Shown piece after piece: positions 42,572 to 51,164 of a stretch of 64,000 nt of DNA (positions are counted from its first letter, which is position 1; the number at the start of each line of letters is the position of its first letter). The notes under the pieces were generated by a model. The model did no database searches, had not been told where the DNA came from, and worked only from the letters and a program-made list of their open reading frames with translations. Source of the DNA: an archaeon (GTDB lineage: Archaea; Micrarchaeota; Micrarchaeia; Anstonellales; Bilamarchaeaceae); the NCBI GenBank assembly GCA_020053355.1, contig JAGVNI010000008.1, forward strand, positions 1 to 64,000. Direction: 5' to 3'. Position numbers and translations under genes: made by a program.

Positions 42572-43294
42572 TCAGTGTTTTGAGTTCTGAGTTTTGGGAT
42601 TCGGGTTTTGCCAGGAATCGCCCCGCCATCCCTTTGAAAGGTGCCGGCCAAGAATCTCCGGCAGTTCATTCAGCGATTCAATGATGCAATCCGCTTTTGA
42701 CAAATCGAGGCTTGAATTCACCCGGCCTTTCAATGCTACGCTGAACATGCCCGCGGAATTCGCCGCCTGGATTCCGGATGGCGCATCTTCGACGACAGCA
42801 CAGTCTTCCGGCCGGAGTTTCATCCTTTTTGCCGCGGCTAGGAAGATATCCGGCTCCGGTTTGCCCTTCGTGACATCCGCGCCGCAGACTATCGCGTCGA
42901 AAAAATCCGATATCCCAAGCCCACCCGTCACGATATCTATGAAGCTCTTCGGAGCCGATGAAGCCACCGCAAGGGCGATGCCTTTTTTCCTGAACCCGGA
43001 GAGGAGATTGTGAAGGGCCTTGTCCGGCTTCGCGGCTTTAAGGAGAAGGCTTTCCATGACCGGGTGCTCGATTTTTTTCATCCCCTCGACGCTGGCCGGA
43101 AGAGAATGGCGTTTTATGACATCCCCCCAGAACTCGTCCTCCCTCCAGCCGAGGTAATGTTTCAGTTCCTCGGTCGTCATCGGGTACCCGAAGCGGGCGA
43201 TTGTCATCTTCTCGGCCTGGAAATGCAGCGGCTGGGAGTCTATCAGGACCCCGTCCATGTCAAAAATCACGCCTTTGATATTAGCACCGGTCAT
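42572..43294 (-). CDS. HAD-superfamily sugar-phosphatase/phosphoglucomutase-like protein
   Basis: 240 residues from 43294. The DxD motif VIFDMDGVLIDSQP is near the N-terminus, then AVASSAPKSF (motif II), KGKPEPDIFLAAAKRM (motif III Lys) and VVEDAPSGIQAA (motif IV). This is the beta-phosphoglucomutase/phosphatase subgroup with a helical cap. The upstream Met at 43312 is only ~15 nt from a TATA-like TTTAATTTATTTC, too close to be transcribed, so the later Met is preferred. Substrate unknown. Confidence 0.85.
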   Translation of the reverse strand: MTGANIKGVIFDMDGVLIDSQPLHFQAEKMTIARFGYPMTTEELKHYLGWREDEFWGDVIKRHSLPASVEGMKKIEHPVMESLLLKAAKPDKALHNLLSGFRKKGIALAVASSAPKSFIDIVTGGLGISDFFDAIVCGADVTKGKPEPDIFLAAAKRMKLRPEDCAVVEDAPSGIQAANSAGMFSVALKGRVNSSLDLSKADCIIESLNELPEILGRHLSKGWRGDSWQNPNPKTQNSKH

Positions 43295-43411
43295 TCCGGA
43301 TATCTGATACATGCGAAATAAATTAAATCGCGCGTCCTGCCGCGCGTATCGGGCTCCCCATCCCCCAGCTTTTGTGAAGGATTAAAACGCCGTATCCTCA
43401 AGAGTTGCTAC

Positions 43412-45055
43412 GTGTGCGGAATCGGAGCAGTCCATGGAAAGGGACTGGCAGATGGAGAGCGTTTCATAAGAAAAAGCCTTGAAACGATTACCTACCGCGG
43501 GTTCAGCCTGTTCGAAATCGCCATCTTCCCGAACTGCGCCCTGGGCGCGAACCGGCTGGAGATAGTGGATGCGCCGAAGGCGAGGCAGCCGCAGACGAAC
43601 GAGGACGGCACTATCTCCGTGGTGTTCAACGGGGAAATCTTCAATTTCAAAGAACTCCGCAGCGAACTCATCGGCAAGGGGCACGAATTCAGGAGCGAAT
43701 CGGACACCGAGGTCCTCGCCCACCTCTACGAGGAGCATGGCGGGGGAATGGTGAAAAAACTGGATAGCGAGATGTTCGCATTCGTTTTGTATGACAGGAA
43801 ATTGGACGCATTGTTCGCCGCCCGCGACCCTTATGGGGTGAAGCCGCTTTATTACGCCATCGACAGTTCCGGGAACATGCACTTCGCCTCGGAAATCAAG
43901 CAGCTCGTGCAATTCCAGGAGATTTCGCAGGTGTTGGAATTTCCGCCCGGCCACTATATGCAGGACGGCATGCTAACGGAGTATCATATCATCCCGAAAC
44001 CAGGGGATGTCACGAAAGAGGATGTCGGGGACATCGTCCTCAACCTTAGGAATCTTTTTGATTTGGCCGTGAAGAAACGGGTGGATACAGAACTGCCTAT
44101 CGGCGTGCTTTTCAGCGGAGGCCTCGACAGCGCCGCGGTGCTCGCGACTGCGAGGAAATACAACAAGAACGTCACGGCGATAACAATCGGGCACAAGGAA
44201 TCCTCGGACAGGTTGGCGGCGAAGAGGTATTGCGACGAGTTCGGGGTCGACCTGATAGCCGAGGACGCGCCGACCGACGAGGAGCTCGCCCCCCGCATAC
44301 CGGAATTCATCAGGATGGCGGAGAGCTATGAGCCCAGGCTCATCGTCCATACGGCGTCTTACTGGTGCATCGCAGAACTAGCCCGCAGGCACGGTTTCCG
44401 CATCGTCCTCTGCGGGGAGGGAGCTGACGAGCTCCTGGGCGGGTATGACGCGTTCGAGCAGATTGAAGATGAAGAGTCGCTTTCCCGGATGCTTTACTCG
44501 TTCGTAGCCAACATCCCCCGGACCCAGTTCCAGCGCCTTGACCGCTCCACCATGGCTAATACCGTGGAGGCGAGGGCGCCGTTTTTCGATACGCAGTTTG
44601 CCGATTATGCCATGAGGATACCTCCCCGGATGAAGGTTAAGCGCGGTATGGGCTTCCGGTCGGTGAAGTGGATTTTCAGGGAAGCGATGTCGGACAGGCT
44701 CCCAGGTTACATCGTGGACAGGGAGAAGGTGCCCCTGCACAGGGGGGCCGGGTTGAAGGCTTACCAGGACCGGAAGGGTTTCCTGTACGGAGTCCTTAAG
44801 GGCAGGATGACTCCCGGCGAAGTCTCCAGCCTGCGGGCGTCGCACCCTGGATGGGTTATCCGGGACGATGTGGAAGCATACGCATTCCGGATTTTCGCGG
44901 AAGCGGGATATGCCAAGGCCGATTTCAACAGGGAAAGGCTGTATTCCTTCCTTCCAAGGTTCTCTTTTTGGGATAAAATCAGGTATTGGCCAATTAGGAT
45001 TCTCCAAAAACGGTTCGAACGCATGCGGACCGGCTCGAAGCTTACGCAGCGATGA
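43412..45055 (+). CDS. asnB: Asparagine synthetase (glutamine-hydrolysing)
   Basis: 547 residues with a GTG start giving MCGIGAVHG, where Cys2 is the glutaminase nucleophile. N-terminal amidotransferase half includes ETITYRGFS, SVVFNGEIFNFKELR and RDPYGVKPLYYA; the synthetase half has the PP-loop GVLFSGGLDSAAVLAT (~231-246) and LCGEGADELLGGYDAF. It converts aspartate to asparagine using glutamine and ATP. Unlike the short PP-loop protein at 40128, it is complete. No obvious operon partner. Confidence 0.93.
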   Translation: MCGIGAVHGKGLADGERFIRKSLETITYRGFSLFEIAIFPNCALGANRLEIVDAPKARQPQTNEDGTISVVFNGEIFNFKELRSELIGKGHEFRSESDTEVLAHLYEEHGGGMVKKLDSEMFAFVLYDRKLDALFAARDPYGVKPLYYAIDSSGNMHFASEIKQLVQFQEISQVLEFPPGHYMQDGMLTEYHIIPKPGDVTKEDVGDIVLNLRNLFDLAVKKRVDTELPIGVLFSGGLDSAAVLATARKYNKNVTAITIGHKESSDRLAAKRYCDEFGVDLIAEDAPTDEELAPRIPEFIRMAESYEPRLIVHTASYWCIAELARRHGFRIVLCGEGADELLGGYDAFEQIEDEESLSRMLYSFVANIPRTQFQRLDRSTMANTVEARAPFFDTQFADYAMRIPPRMKVKRGMGFRSVKWIFREAMSDRLPGYIVDREKVPLHRGAGLKAYQDRKGFLYGVLKGRMTPGEVSSLRASHPGWVIRDDVEAYAFRIFAEAGYAKADFNRERLYSFLPRFSFWDKIRYWPIRILQKRFERMRTGSKLTQR

Positions 45056-45138
45056 CGGACATAGGGGCCGTTGCGCGCCACCCTCACCCATTATAAACAC
45101 TTTTAGACACAATAACAATGGGTAAAGGAGGTGGGAGG

Positions 45139-46659
45139 ATGGCAGGCCCAATCGTCAGGGGACGGGTGGAAGAGAGACTTATAGAGGCCATGAAGAAAGC
45201 CGGCTTCCCGCTAGCAAACTCCGCGCCGCTCCATGAGAGGCCCATGGGAACCGCGCTCTATCACGAAAACGAACTCATCTTCAACCGCGCCTTGGACGGA
45301 AAAAGCTCCGCGTTCTGCGTGATTGCCACAAAAGAGGCGGACGGCGCAGTGGCGGTCCATTGGTACAATCCTGAGCAGGACGGCAGCACGCTCCGCAAAG
45401 ACGAATTCCTCAGGAAAACCCTGCTCCCGCCGGCCGCCGGGAACGAGTTGGTCGGCGCGGTGGTTGGAAAAATATCCTCCGATGCGGCGAAAAAGAAGCC
45501 CAACCAGCTATTCCTAGACCCGCACACGCATTTCGGTTCGCTGTGTTCGCCGGTGACCGGCCCGGACGGGAAGACCATTCGGTGGGGCAACATCAAGTAC
45601 GATGACGGGGTTTCGTACCTTACGGACAACCTGCGCAAGGCGATGTTCTACCATATCGACTATTACGCGCTGACGGCACACAACAGCTTCTCGAAGAACG
45701 CGTTCGATTTCATGTCATGGGCCGGCCACCACCTCGGTTTCCTGCCTGTCCCTGCGGTCGAACTTACAGCCCCCCTTAAGGAGCCGAACGGCCCGCATTT
45801 CCTGGTATACATGAAGAATGCCAATGTCGGCGCTTACCTTGAGCGCAGCATTTTCTCCCGCAGGGAGAAACTGGACATGCCATCATATTTCAGCGGGATG
45901 GACATGAAGGGGATGCTTGATGTCCTGTTTTCGCTTCAGAAGGCGAATCTTGCAGCGCTCGGGATAGCCCATCCTGTGAATTTCAATTCCCCGAGCCTGC
46001 CGATACCGGTGGTTGGGCTCTATTCTGCGGTGGATACCGGCGCAATCAGCCTCGATGAAGCGCATATGATTGCCCAGAATTTCGACACGATTGCGATGTG
46101 GAATCCGAGCCTGCATGGAAAGGCCGACGAAATCCGCGTGCAAGACGAGCGGCTGAAAAGCTTCCTCCGCGAAGCCAGCCGCAAGCATGTCGGCAACAGG
46201 AGGCTCTGGGTGAACCAGACGAATTACGCCCTCGCAAAGGAGCTCCACGAGTGCTTCGGGATTTACACCCATTTCGAAACCGACGAGCATAAGACGCTCC
46301 CTTTCATAAGGGCGCCTGGCGGGCACGGGTACATACTGGGCGGGGACAGCCTCTGCATGGGAATGACGGTGATTGAGGTTCCGGAAGCGGGCTTTGCGGG
46401 AAGGCCGAGCGTGCCCGAACTTATCGAACTCATCCGGACGCGGGCGGTTGACATGGCTGGCAGGGTATTCGCGGTCGCAAGGCCGGAAGCCATCACCGTC
46501 CACGCCGAGCGGGCATCTATTCCGGAAGAATTGAGGAGAGTCGCCCGCAAAGCCGAGCACGCCCTCACGAGAAGGTATGCGGGCATGCTGGTGCGCGATT
46601 TCTTCGGCATGCTGTTTTCCGGCGATGTCGAGGAGATAGGCAACATGGACGGAGATTAA
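45139..46659 (+). CDS. PHP-like metal-dependent phosphoesterase
   Basis: 506 residues. The ATG at 45139 is preferred because GGAGGTGGGAGG directly precedes it; the ATG at 45118 lies upstream of this ribosome site. Residues ~140-400 contain PHP-like metal motifs (FLDPHTHFG, YYALTAHNSF, PAVELTAP, AHPVNFNS, IAMWNPSLHG, FETDEHKTLP), suggesting a TIM-barrel hydrolase with several metals. Unlike short PHP enzymes it has a ~135-residue N-terminal extension and a helical C-terminus. Substrate unknown. Confidence 0.65.
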   Translation: MAGPIVRGRVEERLIEAMKKAGFPLANSAPLHERPMGTALYHENELIFNRALDGKSSAFCVIATKEADGAVAVHWYNPEQDGSTLRKDEFLRKTLLPPAAGNELVGAVVGKISSDAAKKKPNQLFLDPHTHFGSLCSPVTGPDGKTIRWGNIKYDDGVSYLTDNLRKAMFYHIDYYALTAHNSFSKNAFDFMSWAGHHLGFLPVPAVELTAPLKEPNGPHFLVYMKNANVGAYLERSIFSRREKLDMPSYFSGMDMKGMLDVLFSLQKANLAALGIAHPVNFNSPSLPIPVVGLYSAVDTGAISLDEAHMIAQNFDTIAMWNPSLHGKADEIRVQDERLKSFLREASRKHVGNRRLWVNQTNYALAKELHECFGIYTHFETDEHKTLPFIRAPGGHGYILGGDSLCMGMTVIEVPEAGFAGRPSVPELIELIRTRAVDMAGRVFAVARPEAITVHAERASIPEELRRVARKAEHALTRRYAGMLVRDFFGMLFSGDVEEIGNMDGD

Positions 46660-46705
46660 CGCTTTTACACACTTTTTTAAACTCTTTCCCGGATAAATGC
46701 CGTTT

Positions 46706-47479
46706 ATGAGGGGATGGATAGCGATTGTTTTGGTTTTTGCCGCAATGCTCGCAGGCTGCATCTCGACTGAGATGACGCACGTGCAGCACGCGGATGGGGG
46801 CGCGGACATCACGCAGACGACGGACATGTCGGCGCTGAGTTCGCTAGGCGCAAGCGACAGCTCGTATGGCTCTGCTTATTCGGAAGCGCTATCCTCGTCA
46901 TTGGAGACGGTATGCGACAAGTACGAGGAAGGCGTCGCCTGCAGCCAGGAAGACGGCACCGTGACGCTGAAAAAACACTTCAGGGCAACCGACGCGTTCT
47001 ACAAATTCGAGGTAAAAGACGAGATATTCGTCAAGAAATACAGGCTGACAGTGGACCGCATCGAGTCCCTTGGCGACGTTTCATCCAGTTCGCTCGCAGC
47101 CAACACCACGGACAGCGCGTATTCAAGCCCCTACGGGACCAGCCTGGGCAGCTATGGGGATTTGGGCGCGGATGATACTGTGACGCTAACGTCATCAAGG
47201 TCGAAAATGATAGGGAACCTGCTCGAGCAGATGAAAATGGAGTATACGTACACAATCCGGATGCCCGGAAAAATCAGCGAGGCGCAGGGCGCGGTTTCGC
47301 AAAACGAGAGCGAAGCGACATTCGACCTCATCAAGCAGATGCAGGACCGCAAGCCGATTGTGGTCATGTCCGAGGAGGTCAACTGGCCGCTCGTTCTTAT
47401 AGCCGGCATTTTCGGGTTCATGGGAATCGTGCTTGCAGCCCTAGGCGTGATGCTGATGCTCAAACCAAAACAGGTGTAG
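46706..47479 (+). CDS. Lipoprotein with C-terminal membrane helix (DUF3153-like)
   Basis: 257 residues; start at 46706 from the TATA box TTTTTTAAA at 46674-46682. Signal peptide MRGWIAIVLVFAAMLAGC with lipobox LAGC, an extracytoplasmic Ser/Tyr-rich region with two Cys, the block EYTYTIRMPGKISEAQGAVS, and a C-terminal helix (LIAGIFGFMGIVLAALGVML) with a short basic tail. Paralogue of the protein at 37380. It precedes another lipoprotein by 2 nt, so the two are coexpressed and may act together. Confidence 0.65.
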   Translation: MRGWIAIVLVFAAMLAGCISTEMTHVQHADGGADITQTTDMSALSSLGASDSSYGSAYSEALSSSLETVCDKYEEGVACSQEDGTVTLKKHFRATDAFYKFEVKDEIFVKKYRLTVDRIESLGDVSSSSLAANTTDSAYSSPYGTSLGSYGDLGADDTVTLTSSRSKMIGNLLEQMKMEYTYTIRMPGKISEAQGAVSQNESEATFDLIKQMQDRKPIVVMSEEVNWPLVLIAGIFGFMGIVLAALGVMLMLKPKQV

Positions 47480-47481
47480 CG

Positions 47482-48411
47482 ATGAAGACTCTTGCATTTA
47501 TCCTGGCAGTTTTCGTGCTTTTCTTCGGTTGCGTAGGCGAGTGGAAGGCGGTTGCAGTGCCTAAGGAGGCCAACGCAAGCTCTTCGGCAGCCACCGAAGC
47601 CGGGCTACCGGATTCAATCGGATACCTGTACGCAAACCAGGAATATGGATATTACGGAGAGAACGATTCCTACAACGTGTCGTTCACGCTCGAGGACGCG
47701 AATGGCCTGGTCGTGACCGCCCCCGGCACCCTCAAGGTGACCATGGTCGACACCCAGAACAAGACGCTCTACAGCGGGCAGACATCGGTATCCGAGGACG
47801 GGTTCGCGAAGAGCGAGGGGTTCCCGTTCTACGACAACGAAGCGTATTCATACCGCATGGATTTCAGCGAGATTAACAAGTCGCAGGTTTATTATGCCAA
47901 CATCACGGTGGAATTCAAGACGCAGGATGCGAGGACTTTCCGGAAATCCCGGCAGGTTTACCTCTCGTACGACCTTGTCAACTACTCGTCCGGCTACGGT
48001 TATGGCTATGATACCGCTGATACGCTGAAGCCCATCAACGCGAGCGCGTCGAACAGGGACGTCCAGGTCACCATCGTGGAGGGCGGAGTGACGGGAAGCT
48101 ACTACAGGTACTACGAGACCACAATCGACTTCAGGAACATGGGCCCGAAGAAGAAGGAAATCACGGTGACGGATGCCGCGCTTGTCGCTGGCGGAAGGCA
48201 GTACCCGCTGTATTCCTACTATTCGGACGAAGACGTGGGAACAGTCTATCCTGGCGCGGCCGTCTCCAAGACGCTGGAATTCACCGGCTCCGATTACGAC
48301 ATAGATGAAAGCGCTCTTGGAACGAATGCCACGATGTACCTTGAACTGCAGGTGTGGAATGACGACGGGAACGGCGAGACGTTCAGCATCCAGGTCCCGT
48401 TTAAGCCCTAA
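47482..48411 (+). CDS. Lipoprotein, beta-rich, Tyr-rich
   Basis: 309 residues. Signal peptide and lipobox MKTLAFILAVFVLFFGC, then two probable Ig-like beta domains: one around SYNVSFTLEDANGLVVTAPG and one around YYETTIDFRNMGPKKKEITV, the latter resembling DUF4352/telokin-like extracellular domains. Many NxS/T sites could be glycosylated. It is encoded immediately after the 46706 lipoprotein. Surface role likely; specific function not known. Confidence 0.62.
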   Translation: MKTLAFILAVFVLFFGCVGEWKAVAVPKEANASSSAATEAGLPDSIGYLYANQEYGYYGENDSYNVSFTLEDANGLVVTAPGTLKVTMVDTQNKTLYSGQTSVSEDGFAKSEGFPFYDNEAYSYRMDFSEINKSQVYYANITVEFKTQDARTFRKSRQVYLSYDLVNYSSGYGYGYDTADTLKPINASASNRDVQVTIVEGGVTGSYYRYYETTIDFRNMGPKKKEITVTDAALVAGGRQYPLYSYYSDEDVGTVYPGAAVSKTLEFTGSDYDIDESALGTNATMYLELQVWNDDGNGETFSIQVPFKP

Positions 48412-48439
48412 TCTTTTGCTAATCTTTTTTTTTATAAAA

Positions 48440-49036
48440 TCATTTCATGATGCTCGAGAGCACCCGGTAGGCGCGCTCGGTGTCAGCCTGGCGCACCACA
48501 AGCAGCGTGTCCGTGTAGCAGGATATGAATTCTACGACGTTTATTCCCTCTGAAGCCAGAGAGCCCAGGATATGGGATATCACGCCCGGCACTTCCTCCA
48601 ATTCCTCCGGGCTCTCTATTGTTATGAGGTTCAGGTTGTCCTCCCGCTTCCAAAGCGCCTTGGGCGGGATTTTCTCGAGTTCCCGCTGCTCCAGGATGTA
48701 TGTCATATATCGGCCGGATTTGACATGGGTCAGGGGGTGGATGCCCTCGATTTCACGCTTGGCTATCACGACGGCCACCTTGCTTTTCAGCACCATGGAG
48801 CTCTTGCCAAGGACGGCAAGGATGCGCGCCTCCAAATCATTGTCAACCCGGTCCATCCGCGCCCCAAGGCGGATGAGGGCCATCTTCACCGCACCATGGC
48901 GCTTGGCCGACCCGAACGCATCGATGGATATCTTCCTTGCGAGGGCGGAATGGTTCACGACGCCCTGGCGCAGGACCTCCTTGAGGTACGGCCTCTGCTT
49001 CACATAAAGCCAAACGAGTTCCGAAATGCTTTCCAT
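48440..49036 (-). CDS. HTH-ACT domain protein, likely amino-acid-responsive regulator
   Basis: 198 residues with start at 49036 (MESISELVWLYVKQRPYLKE) after a GGGGGA purine run; the frame stays open to 49168. The N-terminal ~60 residues look like a winged or simple HTH (VLRQGVVNHSALARKISIDA), and the C-terminal ~75 residues form an ACT domain (NLITIESPEELEEVPGVISH, INVVEFISCYTDTLLVV), which binds amino acids. It is divergent from the arginine cluster, so it may sense arginine or a precursor and control that cluster. This link is inferred from position. Confidence 0.65.
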   Translation of the reverse strand: MESISELVWLYVKQRPYLKEVLRQGVVNHSALARKISIDAFGSAKRHGAVKMALIRLGARMDRVDNDLEARILAVLGKSSMVLKSKVAVVIAKREIEGIHPLTHVKSGRYMTYILEQRELEKIPPKALWKREDNLNLITIESPEELEEVPGVISHILGSLASEGINVVEFISCYTDTLLVVRQADTERAYRVLSSIMK

Positions 49037-49118
49037 GATGGGTTCCCCCGTTGCCGCCATGGCGCAGGATGTTCTATTTGTAACGCGATAGCAGCATTTT
49101 GTAACATATCTTGCGCAA

Positions 49119-49127
49119 CGTTTATAA
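49119..49127 (+). promoter_or_regulatory. TATA box of the arginine cluster
   Basis: CGTTTATAATCC lies ~35 bp before the ATG at 49159, predicting a transcript start near 49147. The ACT-domain gene starts in the opposite direction about 90 bp away, so this region is a plausible operator. Confidence 0.45.
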
Positions 49128-49158
49128 TCCTCTTGCGGCGCACATCCATCTGAGAGGC

Positions 49159-49809
49159 ATGATTCCACCCAGCGTCATCCATGCAGAGGTTTATGGCAAG
49201 GCGCCAATGCCAGCAGGGCTGCTGCACCCCATGCGCACAAGGACCAGCCTGCCCATCCTGATACGGAGAGGATGGGTCGCTGGGCCCCTGCTGGATGTGA
49301 ACTGGGACAGCATATGCGGCATAGGAAGCGGTGGAAGCGGAGCCGCAATCATCGCCCAGGACGGGTTCGGCGCGCTCGATAGGGCGAGGATAAAAACCCT
49401 GCTTGAAACGAGCTTCGGAAAGTCCCTGGCAGCCGGCTATCTCGACATGCCTGCCGGAAGGGTTTATCTCGCCGGGGATTATTTGGGAATCGCGATAATC
49501 AAAACGCTTTGGGGATTCGATTACCTGGACAAGCTGGCCGTCGCTCCCGGTGCCAGGGGCAATGGGGTTGGCAGGGAGCTATGGGAAAACATTAAGAAAG
49601 ATTTCCCGTCCTTGGTATGGCGGGCGGCCCCGGACAACCCGGCGAACGCCTGGTATCTCCGGAACAGCGACGGGGCAGCAAGGAGCGGCGATTGGATGGT
49701 TTACTGGTATGGCATCGAACCGAATTCGATGGATGCCATCATCCCGCTCGCAGCCGCCCTGCCGCCGACATTGACGAATGGCATTCATCAGAACCAAGGG
49801 AGAATGTGA
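49159..49809 (+). CDS. N-acetylglutamate synthase-like acetyltransferase (DUF619 type)
   Basis: 216 residues. The C-terminal ~130 residues match the NAT domain of vertebrate/Xanthomonas-type N-acetylglutamate synthases: [64 protein letters not shown] and DWMVYWYGI. The usual N-terminal amino-acid-kinase domain is missing; the first 75 residues are not recognised. It would acetylate glutamate in the first step of arginine synthesis, fitting argG and argH downstream. An alternative substrate, such as a carrier-bound amino group, is possible. Confidence 0.75.
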   Translation: MIPPSVIHAEVYGKAPMPAGLLHPMRTRTSLPILIRRGWVAGPLLDVNWDSICGIGSGGSGAAIIAQDGFGALDRARIKTLLETSFGKSLAAGYLDMPAGRVYLAGDYLGIAIIKTLWGFDYLDKLAVAPGARGNGVGRELWENIKKDFPSLVWRAAPDNPANAWYLRNSDGAARSGDWMVYWYGIEPNSMDAIIPLAAALPPTLTNGIHQNQGRM

Positions 49810-49831
49810 TGAAGGAAGGAAGGTGCAAAAC

Positions 49832-51073
49832 ATGAAAAACAAGGTTATCCTGGCGTATTCCGGCGGTTTGGACACATCCTGCATCCTGAAATGGCTAGTC
49901 GACAAGGGCTATGACGTGGTCGCGTATATCGCGGACGTCGGCCAGCAGGAGGATTTTACGGCAGCGAAGGAAAAGGCCCTCAAAGTCGGAGCCTCGAAAG
50001 TTTATATCGAGGATTTGAAGATGGAGTTCGTCACGGATTTCATCTTCCCGGCAATCAAGGCGAACGCCATATATGAGGGAAGATACCTGCTTGGCACATC
50101 CCTTGCGCGCCCTTTGATTGCAAAGAGGCAGATGGAGATTGCAGCCAAGGAGAACGCGGAGTATGTCTCGCACGGGGCCACTGGGAAGGGGAACGACCAG
50201 GTGAGGTTCGAGCTTACGTATTACGCCTTGAATCCGAAAATAAAGGTCATATCACCCTGGAAGGACCCGGAGTTCCTATCGAAATTCAAGGGAAGGACCG
50301 ACCTCATTAATTACGCCAGGGAGAAGGGGATTCCAATCAAGGCGACGCACGAGAAACCCTACAGCACGGATGCGAACCTGATGCACATCAGCTACGAATC
50401 AGGGGTGCTCGAAGACCCGATGACCGCGCCCATGGATGACATTTTCGAATGGACGAAATCGCCCAAGGACGCCCCGGACAAGGAGACGAACCTGGAAATC
50501 CATTTCAAGGACGGCATCCCAATCAAGGTCGTGAACAAGGACGACGGAACGGTTAAAACGGGCCCGCTTGAGATTTTCACCTACCTTAACTTGGTGGGAG
50601 CGGAAAACGCGATAGGCAGGATAGACATCGTGGAGAACCGCTTCGTCGGCATAAAATCCAGGGGGGTTTACGAGACCCCGGGGGCGACGGTGCTGCGCGC
50701 GGCTCATATGGATATCGAGGCCATCGCCATGGACCGCGAGGTGATGGCGTTGCGCGACATGCTTGAGCCGAAGTTCTCTGAACTAGTCTACAACGGCTTC
50801 TGGTTCAGCCCTGAAATGGACTTCCTGATGGCAGCGATAGACAAGAGCCAGGAGGTCGTCGACGGGACCGTGCACCTTTCCCTCTACAAGGGGAACATCA
50901 CGATAAAGGGCAGGGAATCCCCGAGTTCGCTCTATGACAAGGAGCTTTCCAGCATGAACATCGAGGGCGGGTTCAACCAGACGGATTCGGTCGGCTTCAT
51001 CAAGATAAACGCCATCCGCCTGATGGCACATCATGCCATCATGGCGCGTTCAAAAACGCGCAGTGACAAATGA
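49832..51073 (+). CDS. argG: Argininosuccinate synthase
   Basis: 413 residues from [17 protein letters not shown]; the PP-loop [15 protein letters not shown] is at the N-terminus. Citrulline/aspartate segments [11 protein letters not shown] and [18 protein letters not shown] fit the family. It joins citrulline and aspartate with ATP cleavage. GAAGGAAGGTG provides the ribosome site 5-6 nt upstream; the frame's earlier ATG (49778) lies inside the preceding gene. Cotranscribed with the NAGS-like gene (22-nt gap). Confidence 0.95.
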   Translation: MKNKVILAYSGGLDTSCILKWLVDKGYDVVAYIADVGQQEDFTAAKEKALKVGASKVYIEDLKMEFVTDFIFPAIKANAIYEGRYLLGTSLARPLIAKRQMEIAAKENAEYVSHGATGKGNDQVRFELTYYALNPKIKVISPWKDPEFLSKFKGRTDLINYAREKGIPIKATHEKPYSTDANLMHISYESGVLEDPMTAPMDDIFEWTKSPKDAPDKETNLEIHFKDGIPIKVVNKDDGTVKTGPLEIFTYLNLVGAENAIGRIDIVENRFVGIKSRGVYETPGATVLRAAHMDIEAIAMDREVMALRDMLEPKFSELVYNGFWFSPEMDFLMAAIDKSQEVVDGTVHLSLYKGNITIKGRESPSSLYDKELSSMNIEGGFNQTDSVGFIKINAIRLMAHHAIMARSKTRSDK

Positions 51074-51137
51074 ACGGTTCGCCGTTCAGGCTGTTATGCA
51101 TAGGAAGAGGGAGTGAGCCTGCTTAAACGCAGGCTTC
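51071..51137 (+). terminator. Two hairpins and a T run between argG and argH
   Basis: The first hairpin, TGAACGG-TTCG-CCGTTCA (51071-51088), includes the argG stop codon and has a stable UUCG-type tetraloop. The second, GAGCCTGC-TTAAAC-GCAGGCTTC (51115-51137), is followed by ATATTTTTTC. The pair may end or attenuate transcription or process the mRNA between argG and argH. Confidence 0.5.
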
Positions 51138-51164
51138 ATATTTTTTCTTACCCAAGGGGATTGC

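Noticed and set aside
49159-49383. Amino-acid-kinase domain in front of the NAGS-like NAT domain
   Set aside because: The first 75 residues are too short and show none of the kinase-fold glycine motifs.
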